Origin: Lunularia cruciata
Taxonomy: Eukaryota > Streptophyta > Marchantiopsida > Lunulariales > Lunulariaceae
Assembly (NCBI GenBank): GCA_948567375.1
Contig: OX419760.1
Location: 57,784,001 to 57,848,000 of the forward strand
Direction: 5' to 3'
Length of the DNA: 64,000 bases
In this document: positions 33,229-50,266 of the stretch, one piece after another
Layout: each line of letters opens with the position of its first letter
Numbering within the stretch: the first letter of the stretch is position 1
Translations under genes and position numbers: made by a program
The notes under the pieces: generated by a model
What the model was told of the DNA's origin: nothing
Databases searched by the model: none
Seen by the model: the letters and a program-made list of their open reading frames with translations, nothing else

Positions 33229-34538
33229 GCATAAGCAATGGCTTTAAAACCATGCGATGGTTTGTACCATTACTTATTGGTGAATTCACTCTTTTAGCAC
33301 TCCTTTGAAATTTTCCTAAGCTTATGTTAGACTCATGTTGGTTATTGCAACCTACAGATTAAGAAATGTCTCCATGTACTCTTGTATGTTAATTTTTTTA
33401 CTTTAACCCCATAGTTGAGTTTGGGCCATTTGCATGGAATTCACGGATTGGAAATTCTCATTAGCCCTTCCTGCTGGCCATCCAAGTGACCTTTCTTCCT
33501 TCTATCAACATTGATGGGTCCCAAGCATCGTACCATGTGAGGGTTTTATTGGTCAAATATTCATATGCAAACATGCCTACAAAATAATTGGTGATGTCAG
33601 TTGTGAATAATCAAAAGTATCAATTCATTCTTGAAATCCAATTCTCAACTACTCTTATGGAATGTTATCCCTTGAAAGGCTCAATATTGCATCTCTACTT
33701 CATCTATAGTAATAATGTTGCTTTGGTGTCATTGGCCTTAGTAACTCTTTAGGTACTTTGGCAGTTGGTATTGGGTTTTGAGATGGCTATCCTTCTTGCA
33801 TGCCTGATCATTGCTAAAGGTACGTACTTGACTTTACAATGCCTCCATGGTCATCTTGATCTCCAAAACTCATTCAAAATCCCTTGCATTCCTTGCATCA
33901 AATCTTCCAATTACATATCCATGATTCCTACACACAACAAATGCTCAATTGCTACTTCCTACTTCAGTAGAGGGTTAATATGATCACTCAAGAGGGAACA
34001 TGTACTATTGGGATTATCATCTGGACTTCAAAGGCTATCATTCATTGATAATGTTCCTCACCAAAATTTGGATTACAAAATCCCTAAACATTTACACATT
34101 ACACATTAGACCACATCCGTTATGTGGTCTAACCACATAACGGATTTCTATTTGAATGTTGAAAGGGAGAGGATTTGGTATATTCACATCCATCATAATA
34201 AAATATAGATGGTCAAATCCCACTCTCTATCATAGATCACCATAGGTAAAATCATTGTGTTTGGTGAATTCATCACTATATCCATGAACTTTGCTCCAAA
34301 ATGGAAAATAATAGATATTCTCACTTGCTCACGCTAGATGTACATAATCTTGATGTGAAATGGATTCAAGAATGGAAAATAGGGTGTAAGATGTTGTCCT
34401 CTAGGAGCCTCCATCTTATCCTCTCTCTCTCTAAGACATTTCTAATCTAACAATTGCATTACCTTTACTTCCCTCAAAATTACTTAGTCTTAGTAGCTCA
34501 TGTTCTTCCAAGAGGGATGATCCACTCTCTTGGATTAA
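33229..34538. other. Probable internal debris of a family C element; no gene recognised
   Basis: The right part, next to the primer site at 34543, should be the leader and gag of a minus-strand family C element. A short minus-strand frame beginning MEAPRGQ at about 34415 may be the start of gag, but it soon runs into stops. The left part could also come from the gypsy fragment at 31146-32663. A perfect hairpin sits at 34115-34145. Confidence 0.4.
34115..34145. repeat. Perfect 13-bp hairpin
   Basis: ATCCGTTATGTGG and CCACATAACGGAT are exact reverse complements separated by TCTAA. The neighbourhood is otherwise decayed transposon sequence. Confidence 0.85.
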
Positions 34539-34542
34539 AACA

Positions 34543-34557
34543 CCCGCTCTAATACCA
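34543..34557 (-). other. Primer-binding site of a family C element
   Basis: On the minus strand TGGTATTAGAGCGGG begins one base from the LTR end. It is close to the initiator tRNA-Met site TGGTATCAGAGC common in plant LTR elements. It shows that 34559-35159 is a 5' LTR and not a solo one. Confidence 0.75.
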
Positions 34558-34558
34558 T

Positions 34559-35159
34559 TGTAATACTCCAAGGATAGGAGAACCCCCAAGAGAAACACAA
34601 GAGAGAAAACACAAGCTTCATACTCCATACTCTGATGCTCTAAAGGAGCACCTTGTCTTTAGTATATAGCAAAAAGATCCACTCAAAGGAAGCTCCACCC
34701 TTGGATCAGATATACGTATTGGTGACATGTCAATGAGATCCACTCTTAGATTAGTTGCCCAGATGGGTGACATGTTGGTCCTTGTCTTATCTGGTTGGTC
34801 AAGCAAGTTTGATCAAAGGGAATCTTTAGGGAATCTTCTTATAGGAAGCTAAGAATAGCATGGGTGAGGTACTATTGAAAAGCTCTTAATGAGACAAATT
34901 GTAGGGGGAGAAGGAAAACCTTTCAACTTAGAGGAGGGGGGATCTTTTTATTTTCAAGGCCTACTTCATCCGTTTAGGTTTAGACCTCCAAAATTAACTC
35001 TAAAGTTTTCAAGGTGTTTTAGGCTCTTGCCTTAATAGTGGAAGTACTCTTTTGGTGACACCTCTATCTGATCTAATTAGTCCATCATATATAACATCCT
35101 TCTAGATGTTACCAAGCCAAGTTCCACCTCTAATAATATGTCTAGCTATTGGTAATACA
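34559..35159 (-). repeat. Family C 5' LTR, short form (601 bp)
   Basis: On the minus strand it runs TGTATTACCAATAGC...GGAGTATTACA and is followed by the primer site at 34557. It has one copy of the 160-bp U3 unit, like the LTR at 32664 and unlike the solo LTRs at 17662, 52144 and 59366. Confidence 0.8.
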
Positions 35160-35500
35160 AATAGTTGCTCATGGACTACTTGTTGGCAACCACATTTCAT
35201 GTTAGCGTATTGATTACATGGTAAGACCCACCATCACTTGCACCATTCACACCATTGGATGTGTCATCAATGATGCCATTAGGGCTAAAGACCTAGGTCG
35301 AGCAAGGGGGTATATTTTTGAAGTGTAGCTCTAGAGAGCTTACTTCTTTAATGTTGAATCTTCCAGTTCTTGGTTATGGTGGATAGAGTCTGATGAGCGT
35401 CATCTGGAGTCTCTTTGCTAGAGTGGATATTGGCACATTATTGAGTGAAGAATCAAATATAGTATGATTTGAGTGTGATTTGAGTGGAAGAATGAATTGA
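35160..35500 (+). mobile_element. Family D leader fragment, inverted relative to copies 1 and 2
   Basis: This matches the reverse complement of about 16130-15830, for example TTGAAGTGTAGCTC and TTCTTGGTTATGGTGGATAG. Its borders are ragged. No coding part is present. Confidence 0.6.
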
Positions 35501-37114
35501 TTATTGTGGCACTCTAAAGTTCATACATGCACTTTAGAGTTCATGCATGACATATGTGTGAGTTTTACTTCTATAGTGTATGATGTTGACAATGATGTAT
35601 GTTGTGTAGTGATGTATATATGCATGAAACTACAATTGGGGTCTCATTGCCAAGTCAACAAGCAAGGATCAAGGAGAAGCCATGGAAGAAAATTTTCAAA
35701 AGTTTGCTAACAAAAATTCCTAGCATAAAATTGGTATTTGAAATAAAATAGTATGCATAGGCAAAAAAAAATTCTATGTAGACCACTTTTTGGTATGCAT
35801 AGGAAAATTTTAGTTTGTGAGAAACATTGGCCTATGTAGGAAAAATGCAATGGGTGTGCATAGAAAAGTTGATATGTGCACAAAAATTGAATTAGATTTT
35901 GAGATATGAACAAGAAATTTTAGGCAATCAACAACAATACTCACATGTGGGGGGGTACTCCATTCCAATTGGCCCTTCAGGCCCAAAAGATCTAGGTTTG
36001 ACTCTAAAATGTCATCCATTGATCTTTTGATACTTGCTTTGTTTAACCAACTTTAGTTAATGAAAATCATATTATCTTTCAATTGATAAATATCAACCAA
36101 GTCCTCTCCTTGGTGCAACAAATGTTCCCCTCTTCCATCCTAATAGCCATGAAATCTAAAACTTAAATTGAAGGCAACAAGAAGCAAAAATGTTTTGTAA
36201 GGCTATGTAAACAATCCGTGTTACATAGACTCCTTTCTATATAGACTAAATTAATGATAACCCTACATAGAACATAAGAATTGAGTTTTTGGTCTCAAAT
36301 GTAGTCTCCTATTTCCAAGTATATGTATGCTCTAAATTTTTTCTACAAAATGCACTTCTACTTAAAGGCCCCATGACCTTTAACTCCTCTTTTTTGTGCA
36401 TAGATAACATTACTCTTCAAATTCTACCTAAACCCTAAAATGTTGGTCATGTTCTTCTATCATGTATATGTTGCTATCTATCCTATCCTATGCATTAAAA
36501 ATTATAGCAAATTTGTTGCTAGACTAAACTATCTTCAATTAATCTACACAAGTTCTCCACTTTTATATCAACCTTATCCCAAAATGCTACTCCACTTTTA
36601 TATTAGGTGTCAGATTTATTGATAAAGAGCTTGTTTATGCTGATACTTTCTTTTGGGTTTTCTTTTCTAGTCCCTAACTATCTTTACATTATTCTATGAT
36701 ATGTGGCTCTTTTATTTTGATGTACTAGGATAAGCCCCATGCATCATGCATGGGCATAAAGAAAGCCACCTTGTCCCAATCCTCCCTCCCTTCCTCACCT
36801 ATAGTTTCCCCTCCTTCCTCCCCTCCCCATTCCCATTTGTCATCTCTATCTCCATTTTTGTTTGTTGTCCTTGTCTGTATCCAACACCATTGCCTACAAG
36901 AGAAATTTAAGATACCTACACTCCTACTATATGAGTTATGAAGACTTCAACTCAAACTCAACCTACAAAGAGCAAAGTATGAACACCCAAACCCTTGCTT
37001 ATTCTAGTCAATTTTAGTACACAAATCTCACATCATATCTCATTTTACACATGGTGCACACCCATAACATAGCACAACAATATACAAGAACATACCAAAA
37101 TATACTTTATTAGT
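35501..37114. other. AT-rich stretch without recognisable gene
   Basis: Only short chance frames occur. TATGCATAGG-like words recur at 35750-35870, and a pyrimidine-rich run lies at 36775-36865. Nothing here supports a gene. Confidence 0.5.
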
Positions 37115-38390
37115 TTATCTTGGATGTAAGGCACCATTGGGTTTCTTGTTGAACTCCAAACATTTCTCCATAACATTTGCTCTTAAAAACTCCCTATCAA
37201 TGTGGTCATCTAGGTTGATATCATCTATCTCATCAACAAAATCCCCCTCCTCTGATTCCCAAGTGTCACTTTTGTTTATAAGGAAGTTGTAACAATATGG
37301 AGTTTAGCAACAAAGTTAGTCGGCCTTACGAAGTAGTACATAAGACAAAGTAGCCTAGAATATTCTGGAAGTATCTAGGAAGCTTCTTGGAAACTTCCCA
37401 GTTAACTTAGCTTGCACCTTAAGTAAGTAGCTTCTAGAAGGAAACTTCTAGAAGCTTCCAACTAGCTTAGCTTGCACGCCAAGTAGGCGGCTCTAGAAGG
37501 AAGCTTCTTGAGAAGCTTCTCAAGGGCCTTGTATGCTACCTATAAATACCAAAGCCAAAGCTCATGCTAGGCATTTGGAGTTTTCCCTCATTCAAGTGTC
37601 CCAATGTGAGTTTCCATTCTCCTATTTCTCTCCTCGGATTCGGTCTTTTACAGAAGTTATGTAGAATAATACAAGCAAATATCCATTTCATCAAATATAC
37701 ATTTCTCCTTTTGCTATTCAATTCAACACATAATTCTCTTAACAGATAAAACCTAGTCTTCATAACTCAAATAAAATATTTTTTAATTACTTGCATGTAG
37801 GATAAACATTTGTTGGAGTCTAGTTTGTGTGTAATGCAAGCTATTTTGAAAGAAAGAACTAGATGTGACATTGGTGTGTAACCAAAATTTGCAAGCAAAA
37901 TTTCATGGAGATCAAAAGAGTTCCTTGCACCTTTATGATTTAGATCTATCATGAGTAGGGACTTATTCAAACATGTCATATCATGATATGTTTGAATAAG
38001 TTCCTTGCATCCGACACCAATGAAACCATGAAACCAATAAACCACAATGGACAATAAGAATCCAAGACCACAAATTCTATTGCAAGGAATTACATTAACC
38101 TAAACCTTCATACACCTACAAAGTAGCTAATTATCTAGAGACTTGGGATCTCGTGACTCGGGATCTTTGTGATCTTACCTCTTGCAAAATAAATTGCCCT
38201 TTTCTTGTTGTCATAAAAAACTTGGCCATTTAGTGAGTACAATTCCTTGTTGTTAGAATATGTTTCACCATCTATCTTGGGTCTTTGAGCAAGAGGGAAT
38301 CTACTAACCTGACACATCCCAAAAATTGCTTCAATGCAAACATGGATGATATTCAAAATCTTTCCTCTTGGTCAGTTCATTGATCTTCTC
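37115..38390 (-). pseudogene. PIF/Harbinger-like DDE transposase, split by a solo LTR
   Basis: On the minus strand a YSLNGQVFYDNKKRAIYFARG-type block (about 38260-38195) fits the second catalytic Asp region of Harbinger-type transposases. It is followed by FGYTPMSHLVLSFK and by MKTRFYLLREL ... IFACIILHNF (37763-37658), the conserved G.LK.RF..L and C..LHN end. After the family B solo LTR the frame continues with LINKSDTWESEEGDF and runs to a TAA at 37115-37117. Stops break the N-terminal half. The DNA-binding partner gene usual for this superfamily was not seen. Confidence 0.7.
37288..37652 (+). mobile_element. Solo LTR of family B (365 bp)
   Basis: It runs TGTAACAATATGGAG...TTTTACA and is flanked by GAAGT at 37283-37287 and 37653-37657. 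Joining the flanks restores the reading of the Harbinger transposase (HNF then LINKS). It keeps the heat-shock-element core GAATATTCTGGAA at 37358-37370. Confidence 0.92.
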
Positions 38391-38410
38391 TTGACCTGGT
38401 GGATATTATG

Positions 38411-38617
38411 ATGATGAGGTACTTATCATCCTTCATTTACAACTATCTCATTGAGTTCTCTAGTGAGTGAGCAAATAACTTGAGTCTTGGATGTGCCTTG
38501 GAGTTTTAGTCTTGGAGGAGTGTGATGGAGTTTGGGTTCTTTGCCTTCTTAGACTATGGTGTGCTACCTTAATATCCATCAAAGGTTCATCTTCTATGAG
38601 AGACAAACCGGCTCACA
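38411..38617 (+). mobile_element. 3' part of a family A LTR
   Basis: The last 200 or so bases of the family A LTR are recognisable, ending CCGGCTCACA at 38617. The upstream part is missing and no internal region follows. Confidence 0.75.
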
Positions 38618-39844
38618 ACTCATGTAGATGGTTGGTAGGTATACATATATTTCTTGTGTGCTAATCATTGTCAACTTGTAAGTACCACATCTTTTTATTT
38701 CAAAATATGCACAAGAAGTGCCACATCTCTCAGTTTAAACTACCTTTATTAGTGCTCTAATTAATATTTATAGACACCCCATTAAATCCTTGGACCCATA
38801 AGATTTCTACAGGTCACAATTTTCATGTGCCATATCTCCTTCATTGCATTGACCGTAAAAGTTTTGGGACAACATGTAAAGTCAATTTATGGATTCTTTT
38901 GGACTATAAAATGTCCTATTTGAACCGCCTAATGATCATCAATTAATGTAATAGAAACAATCACATGCACAAGTGTAAAGTGATAAAGGAAAATTGTACT
39001 CTAGAGGTGCAAATGCACAATCATGGCATTGCACCTCCTCAAAAGTGCAATTTAGTTACCTTAAGTGTAATGCAAGATCATTTAAAAGTGACTAGTTCAA
39101 TACTTAAGTGCAATTTAGACATGCAATGTAGAGGTTCATAGTTGTATAGAGGCCTAGATATGGATGCAAGTTTGGACCTTGAAAGAGGATCTAGATCTGT
39201 GCAATGATCCACAGCTTTGAAGATCTAGACTATTCAATTGTCTGGACATGGACTTGGGGATCTAGACCTATCCTTAAAGTCCAGATGTTATGGATGTTAT
39301 GAGTTCCGGACCTCCATGGAGACACCTTTCTGTTACTAGGTAACTTCAGATAAGTATTTGTATTAGATAGCTTAATTATTTTGATAGTATCCATACTAGA
39401 GAATTATTTTTCATGATTAAGTCACTATAAATATACAAAGAGTACATATTACATACCACATTTTTATTTCAAAAACTAGAAATTATAGTTATCTTTAAGA
39501 TTCCCTAAATAGCTAAAAATAGAAAAGATATTATAAGAAAACCATTTAAACAAATTTTTTTTTGGATTAATTGGTATCATCTATCAAACTTAGTAAGAGA
39601 TCTCCTTTTGTACAGATTTTAGGATTTGTAGAGTTGCTAAAGATTTTTAACTGTCAGCTTTATGTCTTAAGAAAATCAAAACACAATATATATCATTTTC
39701 ATAATTTTCATTATCTCAAACTACTTACTTTGTCGGCAAGCAAGTGAAAATTACTATATCAACTCAATAGTAATGAAAAATTTCATAAAAAACGTATGCA
39801 GTTCATTTAACTTTAATAACCAATGTGGATGGGGTAGCAGCTCA
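38618..39844. other. AT-rich intergenic DNA
   Basis: No coding frame, transposon domain or RNA gene was found. It separates the transposon-rich left half from the helicase gene. Confidence 0.5.
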
Positions 39845-39920
39845 GCCAATGAAAGGATTCAGATATATACTCCAATACGGTAGCTTCTAAGCCAAGATAG
39901 AGCGAGGAGGCAGGTATAAA
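39845..39920 (+). promoter_or_regulatory. Candidate promoter of the DEAD-box gene
   Basis: A CCAAT box (39846-39850) is followed about 65 bp later by TATAAA (39915-39920) in a more GC-rich neighbourhood than the DNA to the left. If used, transcription would start near 39945 and the 5' leader would be about 850 nt, or shorter if it is spliced. The distance to the AUG makes this tentative. Confidence 0.3.
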
Positions 39921-40801
39921 CTTGTGTTATACAGAAGTTCTGATCGATCCTCCATAGGAGTTATTTCTTGTTCCACACAGTCGAAACGAACTAACAACTA
40001 GAGAGGTAGTTTGCAGAGGAAGTTCGGCTACATGCGCCACTACCAACCTCCGAATATAAAGGATTCGGCCACCATTCGGATCTTTTCCTACTATCGATAG
40101 TTCTGACCTGACGCCGTAGCGTACGACTAACTGCGTGAGGGTCTTAGATTACGGTTTATGGTTACTGCACTTGACAGTTCCACCTCGCTTAGGCTGCCGT
40201 AACTAGGAATCCAACCATGAGAGGAGAACTCAGTACGGATGCGACCACGTTGAGGGAGACGTGGTTTGGGGTGGCATCGCGTGGAGAGAGGGATAACGTC
40301 GATGATGCTGCCATCGACGGCTTCGGAGCTAGGGCAGGAACGAAGGAGGGGTGGAGTTCCCTCGCTCGCGGCAGGTAGCTTGACAGGAGGAGAAGGAAGG
40401 GTCTCTTTCTTCCTGACCAGTGCAAGGCTTGGCTCGCTAAGGCAGGGCGAGCAATGCCCGTCTCTTCTCTACCCTCTTGATACTGACTCTTTCCTCGTAG
40501 CGCTTTCTCTTTGTAGTTCTCTCATTGTGGTTTGGGTGTTTCTCCCCTTCTCACAGTTTCACCGACCCTTGTTCCTATTCTCGTTGATTTTCCTCACTGG
40601 CCCCGATTTATCGAAGCTTGAAAGGAGGATATTGAATCGCAGTTCTTGTATGAGCATTTGGTGTTGTGGTGGGAAAAGATCGAAGAGGAACGAGTGGAGA
40701 AGAAGAGAGATAGGTAAGAAGGACGGTACGGGACAGTGGGGAAGATTGGCGTGAAGGGAGTGAGAGTCTGCAAATCTGGTGGAGTTGAAGCTGATTGAGA
40801 G

Positions 40802-45973
<5,172 letters not shown>

Positions 45974-47394
45974 TTCTGCGGCGCTCTCCTTATCAGTTAT
46001 TCAGCGGTTCATATTGATTGAAACTTTTAAGATATGATTCTTTATCAAGCTGTCCATGGTCGGCATGCCACGGAGCTGGGTTTTACTTCTAACAATTTTT
46101 TGTGCCATGGTTCTCCAAGGCAGATATATGCGGACAAGTACTCCAGCTCTCTGATTTTGTGCTGTCCAGATTACAGTAAGAGTTAGGCCCTTATGATGAG
46201 GTCATGGTTTCGAAGGAAACCCCTTGGTAGTATAGTTTCGGGTGCGATCGTATCTCAAGCTTATCAAAAGACTGGCATAAGACGATTAGCAATTCCAGCA
46301 GTGAATCCAACAGGAGTTCCAACTCTTTTTCTTCAGCAGGATATGCTGCATCATTGTACTAGCTGGTGTAGTGGTGTGTTAATTGATGTGCTGCCAGATC
46401 AATGATTTCACCTGTACAAAAGTGGGGGCCAGCAGCCTCTTATTCATGTGGTTTGATGCCCATTCAACATGGAAATTAATAGCGCAGTTGTCACTTGCTG
46501 TTCCTACGAGTAGTTCTTCTTTTTCGCATTTTCAGTTTTGAGGAATTTTGGAAGTTCATAGCACAAGATGGAAGCATAAGATGTATATTGTGCAGACCAT
46601 GAAGTCCTGCCATAAGTCGCTCATAACCACTGACAACGTGTGGAGTATATACTAACGCGTGTTATCTGCTCTTTATTTATCCTCGAGTTTAATGGCTAGG
46701 TGTCAATCTTCTCGGCGTCTCATTGCCACTAGAGACCCCGGCCAAATAACCGAGTCTGGAGCTGCCACTTTTGAAGGTAGTTCTTTGACGCGAGCCATCT
46801 GTTTGAAGTATAGGCACAATGGACTCTTTTACGCGGACTCTTTCAGAACTCTTCTCGATATACTTGACAGGACTAAACCTCCTCCACTAACAAAAGTATT
46901 TACTTGTAGAACTCTGACAAGCATGGAATCTGGAAACACTAGTTCTATACTGTCAAAATTACTGTACCGACAAACTGGTGCGTGACTGCGAGTAGTTCAT
47001 ATATTGCCTCTTTGATAATACACGCCCCTCCAAATTTGAATTCCCAAGCCACTCGTCACACGGAACGGTGAAGAGTCGAAAACTGCGTACATGACTTACA
47101 CGACGGTAAAGAGTATGTCGATGGACGGGTTGCTAGTTGGACAAGGAATGAGCTGTGAAAGGCAAACGGTGTGCCGTTTGACGAAAGCTTTCACGATAAT
47201 CAAATTGGCTACGGAAGTGGGAACGTAATCCTTGTTGTGGCGGAGACTGAACTGTTCTTTAAGCCACAATCGGTAAAGAGTTGCGTCTTTGTTGCCACAG
47301 CATCTTAGTGTAAGGCAATATGCAATTGTCACTATATGTCCCGATAGGACTCTCGGAAGGAAAGGTCGACAGTAAACCTCGTCAAAACTTTATG
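45974..47394. other. Helicase 3' UTR and intergenic DNA
   Basis: The first several hundred bases are probably the 3' UTR of the helicase gene; no clear AATAAA signal was found. The remaining sequence has only short chance frames. Confidence 0.5.
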
Positions 47395-49220
47395 CGGAAA
47401 AAAGGTGACCGCGTAGGAAAAAAGAAGGATGGGAAGACCCCATCAAGCCGTACAAGGGAGAGACAAAAAAGGTAACATGGGGCTAAGCCCCAATAGAGTC
47501 TGTATGAGAAATCTGCCTTACCGCACCTAAGATATCCGAGCTATGCAAGTCGTACGGTCTACACACAACTGGAGCATCCGAAGAAACATCACCTAATGTG
47601 ATTGCTCTCCTATGGATTGCACCAGCCACTGCCCTCTGTAGAGCAATGGATACACGCTGTCTAAAGTAAGCTACAAAGTATGAGAGTGTGAGTGGTACCC
47701 CCTGCCGCCTAACATGATAAGCTCTCGCGCACTCCCTGACAAATGTGTCAAATGCCGTGTCCATCGCTCCATATAACTCCAAGGCTAGAGGAACAAAGAG
47801 GTGACCTCGCTGCATGCCCCTATACTTGGAGACCTTGCGACCTGCTGCTGCACTCGCCGCCCATCCAGGGGGATGGGTAATCACTCCCTCCGAAACTGTA
47901 TCTCGCGTAGGGTCCGTCACCACGACATCCGCTACTGTCACCTGATCATCTCGGACCAAGTATAAGTCTGCCCTGACACATGTCGTCTGCAACGCATACG
48001 AACGCTCCCTCCAAGCCAAGTATCCACTCTCTCGTGCCATAGCAAACACTATGTCTCTAATGGCATCATGGGTAGCTATCCTCTGTCCTCCAAAAGGACA
48101 CCGTGTCATGTGGACCGCCGCTGCATCTAGTGTAGAACCACACTCACAAGTGAGTAGTGAAGATGCAGATGGGTGGACCAAACCTAGGCGAAACCTCATC
48201 GCTGTAGAGAAAGTAGCCAGTGCGAGTCGGAAAGCCCTAATGCATGGTTGAGCTAGGATCCACGAGCCTGCACCCTTGCCGGAGCAAGAGCGTAGACGTG
48301 CTCTAGTAGCATGAGGAATGGACAAGTCAACTAAGAGAGAATGTAGCGTATGCTCACACTATCGCTCCATCAAGGAAGACTGTAGACCTCTAGTCCAATC
48401 TGACGATAGTGAAGCAAACTGTGGAAAACCCTCTCGTGCTCGTGGAGATAGACTATCTCTCGTCTGCCGCAATAACACCTGGAGAGAAAAGGATCCTCCC
48501 TCCACCTCTGTCACATAAGTCTCCAAAACCGGCCTATCAGCAACCACAAAACGAGAGGCAAGTAGGGGTGCCGAGAGAGCCCAACTACCCAAAAACGCTA
48601 TAGGTGCCATCTCCTCCATAGAAAGCAAGCCAACCCCACCACATGAGATCGGTAGAGCCGTCTGTCTACGTGCCAAATCCCCTGTTACACACTCAAAAGT
48701 CCCTGGTCCAATAATATCACCAAAGACTCCCATAATCCTCCTATCAAATGCTCTCAGACGTGATAGGAAGGACGATGAGGGGGGAACTGTACAGATGAGG
48801 TAGGATGATCGACGAGCAATACTGGAAGAGAGTATACCAAATGCCACCTGCGGATCTCCTAGTAATGGAAGGTCATCCACATGGAGAACATCCTCTGCAA
48901 GGGCAGCGTCCAAGAAGCGTGTGACAAAATCCTCCGATCCTACTGGCACTCCAAGAACACGAAGTCCCTCTGTGGATGTGATACACCCCTCTGGAAGCTC
49001 AAGGTGGGGAGGGATACCTAGAGGGGACCATGCCCTACACTTTGACACCTTGACTCTCAAGCCTACTAGATGTAGCTCGGTAGTCAAGTAGTCAAAGGCC
49101 TGCCTAATCTGATCTACAGGGCCTACGATGTGTGTATCATCTGCCAAGGATGGAAATACACAACCTGGCATGGCCAAGTAGTAGACAGGAGAGCTCTCAA
49201 GTGAGCCATGGCAAATATTT
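47395..49220 (-). mobile_element. 5'-truncated LINE, copy 1 (R2-like, restriction-like endonuclease type)
   Basis: It matches the plus-strand LINE at 60400-62150 in reverse. The match ends abruptly at about 49220 inside the RT region (at GCCATGGCAAATA), as expected for target-primed insertion that stopped early. The 3' end is at about 47395, after an 88-bp tail ending TTTTTTCCG on the minus strand. No convincing target duplication was found. Confidence 0.85.
47483..49220 (-). pseudogene. LINE ORF C-terminal part: reverse transcriptase end, zinc knuckle, restriction-like endonuclease
   Basis: The minus-strand frame is continuous apart from one TAG at 48359-48361. It opens with the RT catalytic block SLADDTHIVGP (about 49150-49118), then the thumb region with KVSKCRAW. 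The C-terminal half has a Cys/His knuckle, CECGSTLDAAAVHMTRC (about 48140-48090), and then RADLYLVRDD...VADVVVTDP (near 47970-47905). That is the R-P/A-D ... D-V spacing of PD-(D/E)XK nucleases found after RT in R2-type elements. Such enzymes nick the target and prime cDNA on it. The N-terminal part is missing, so it is inactive. Confidence 0.75.
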
Positions 49221-49704
49221 ATTGGACAATACATAGTTGGTTCAGATTTCTTGGAAAGAAACAAAATCTGTCAAGTGGTGGCATTACTGGAAGAAAGAGC
49301 CTCCGAAACCCCGTCCAATAGCTAATATATACTATAGACTTCATGTTTCTTCGCTTGAAATATACTCCGCTATTGCCTGGCGCATTTCCATTTTCACAGA
49401 AAGGCCCTGACCAGTAGCCACAAAATGTCTATTCTAGAGTAACCACGATGAAGAAAATTCTTACGCGTTATTCTATCGTTGTCTTAGTGGAACAGAGTTG
49501 TACGTGAAGGATGAAAGTCAACGGAAAAAGTTGATACAAATTGGCAATGGCATCATCGTGGAAACTACATTGTATTCAGAAAGCTGATAGAATCTTGGAA
49601 CAGTAGCTCAAAACACGAGACACAAATTCACTTTTACGTCGCCAAACGAAACTGTCGATGATTTGCATGGAACGTTTGTCCTCTTAAGTTTGTGTAGTCT
49701 TCTA

Positions 49705-49740
49705 AAAGGCGACCGCGTAGGAAAAATGAAGGATGGGACT
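49705..49740 (-). mobile_element. Tiny LINE 3'-end fragment
   Basis: GGCGACCGCGTAGGAAAAA and the following GAAGGATGGGA match the 3' tails of both LINE copies (47408-47440, and 62096-62140 in reverse). It may be an extremely 5'-truncated insertion. Confidence 0.55.
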
Positions 49741-50138
49741 TCTATTGACTTAGGAAAAACTGGTGTGAATTTGACTGTACTTTCTTTTCCTCCCAGTGTC
49801 CCTCCCGCATTACAAAGAAGCTCGACTCAAAGAGAATTCGTACCACCATAACAGTTAAGCTCCTCAGATATCAAGACGTTGTTTCTTTGCAGTCCCGGCC
49901 TTATGTTAGGGGACGATCGACAAGTGACCGTAATAACATGTTCCTATTGACATTCATCAATCAGACTTGAGTATATACGTTCTCTTGTCTTGTAGTTGGA
50001 CCTAGACACGTTCCAGTCGCTAATCTAGAGCCAAGTTCTCTCTCTTACATGAACTCATCTTTGGATGGCCAGGAAGTTTTATTTTAAAACGGGAATTTTT
50101 ATATAAAGTATGATTTTGAAAGATATTACAGATAAGTA

Positions 50139-50266
50139 CATGATTTGGTAGTAATTTTTGATTGTCATGATTTGGTAAAATAATATCAGATCAAAATATG
50201 TGCATGATTTGGAAGTAATTTTCGTTTGTCATGATTTTGTGAAATAATAGCAGATCAAGGCATATT
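50139..50266. repeat. Two tandem 64-bp units
   Basis: CATGATTTGGTAGTAATTTT at 50139 recurs in altered form at 50203, and each unit ends in AATA.CAGATCAA. The second unit is also the left arm of a long inverted repeat. Confidence 0.75.

Noticed and set aside
35504-35710. Short plus-strand frame with Cys and His residues
   Set aside because: No spacing that fits a zinc finger and no copy elsewhere in the window.
40266-40754. 162-codon plus-strand frame ahead of the helicase AUG
   Set aside because: It overlaps the probable 5' leader of the helicase mRNA, has hydrophobic low-complexity content and no family resemblance.
47395-49220. Target-site duplication around LINE copy 1
   Set aside because: Flanks share only a TTTAT-like word; too weak to call.
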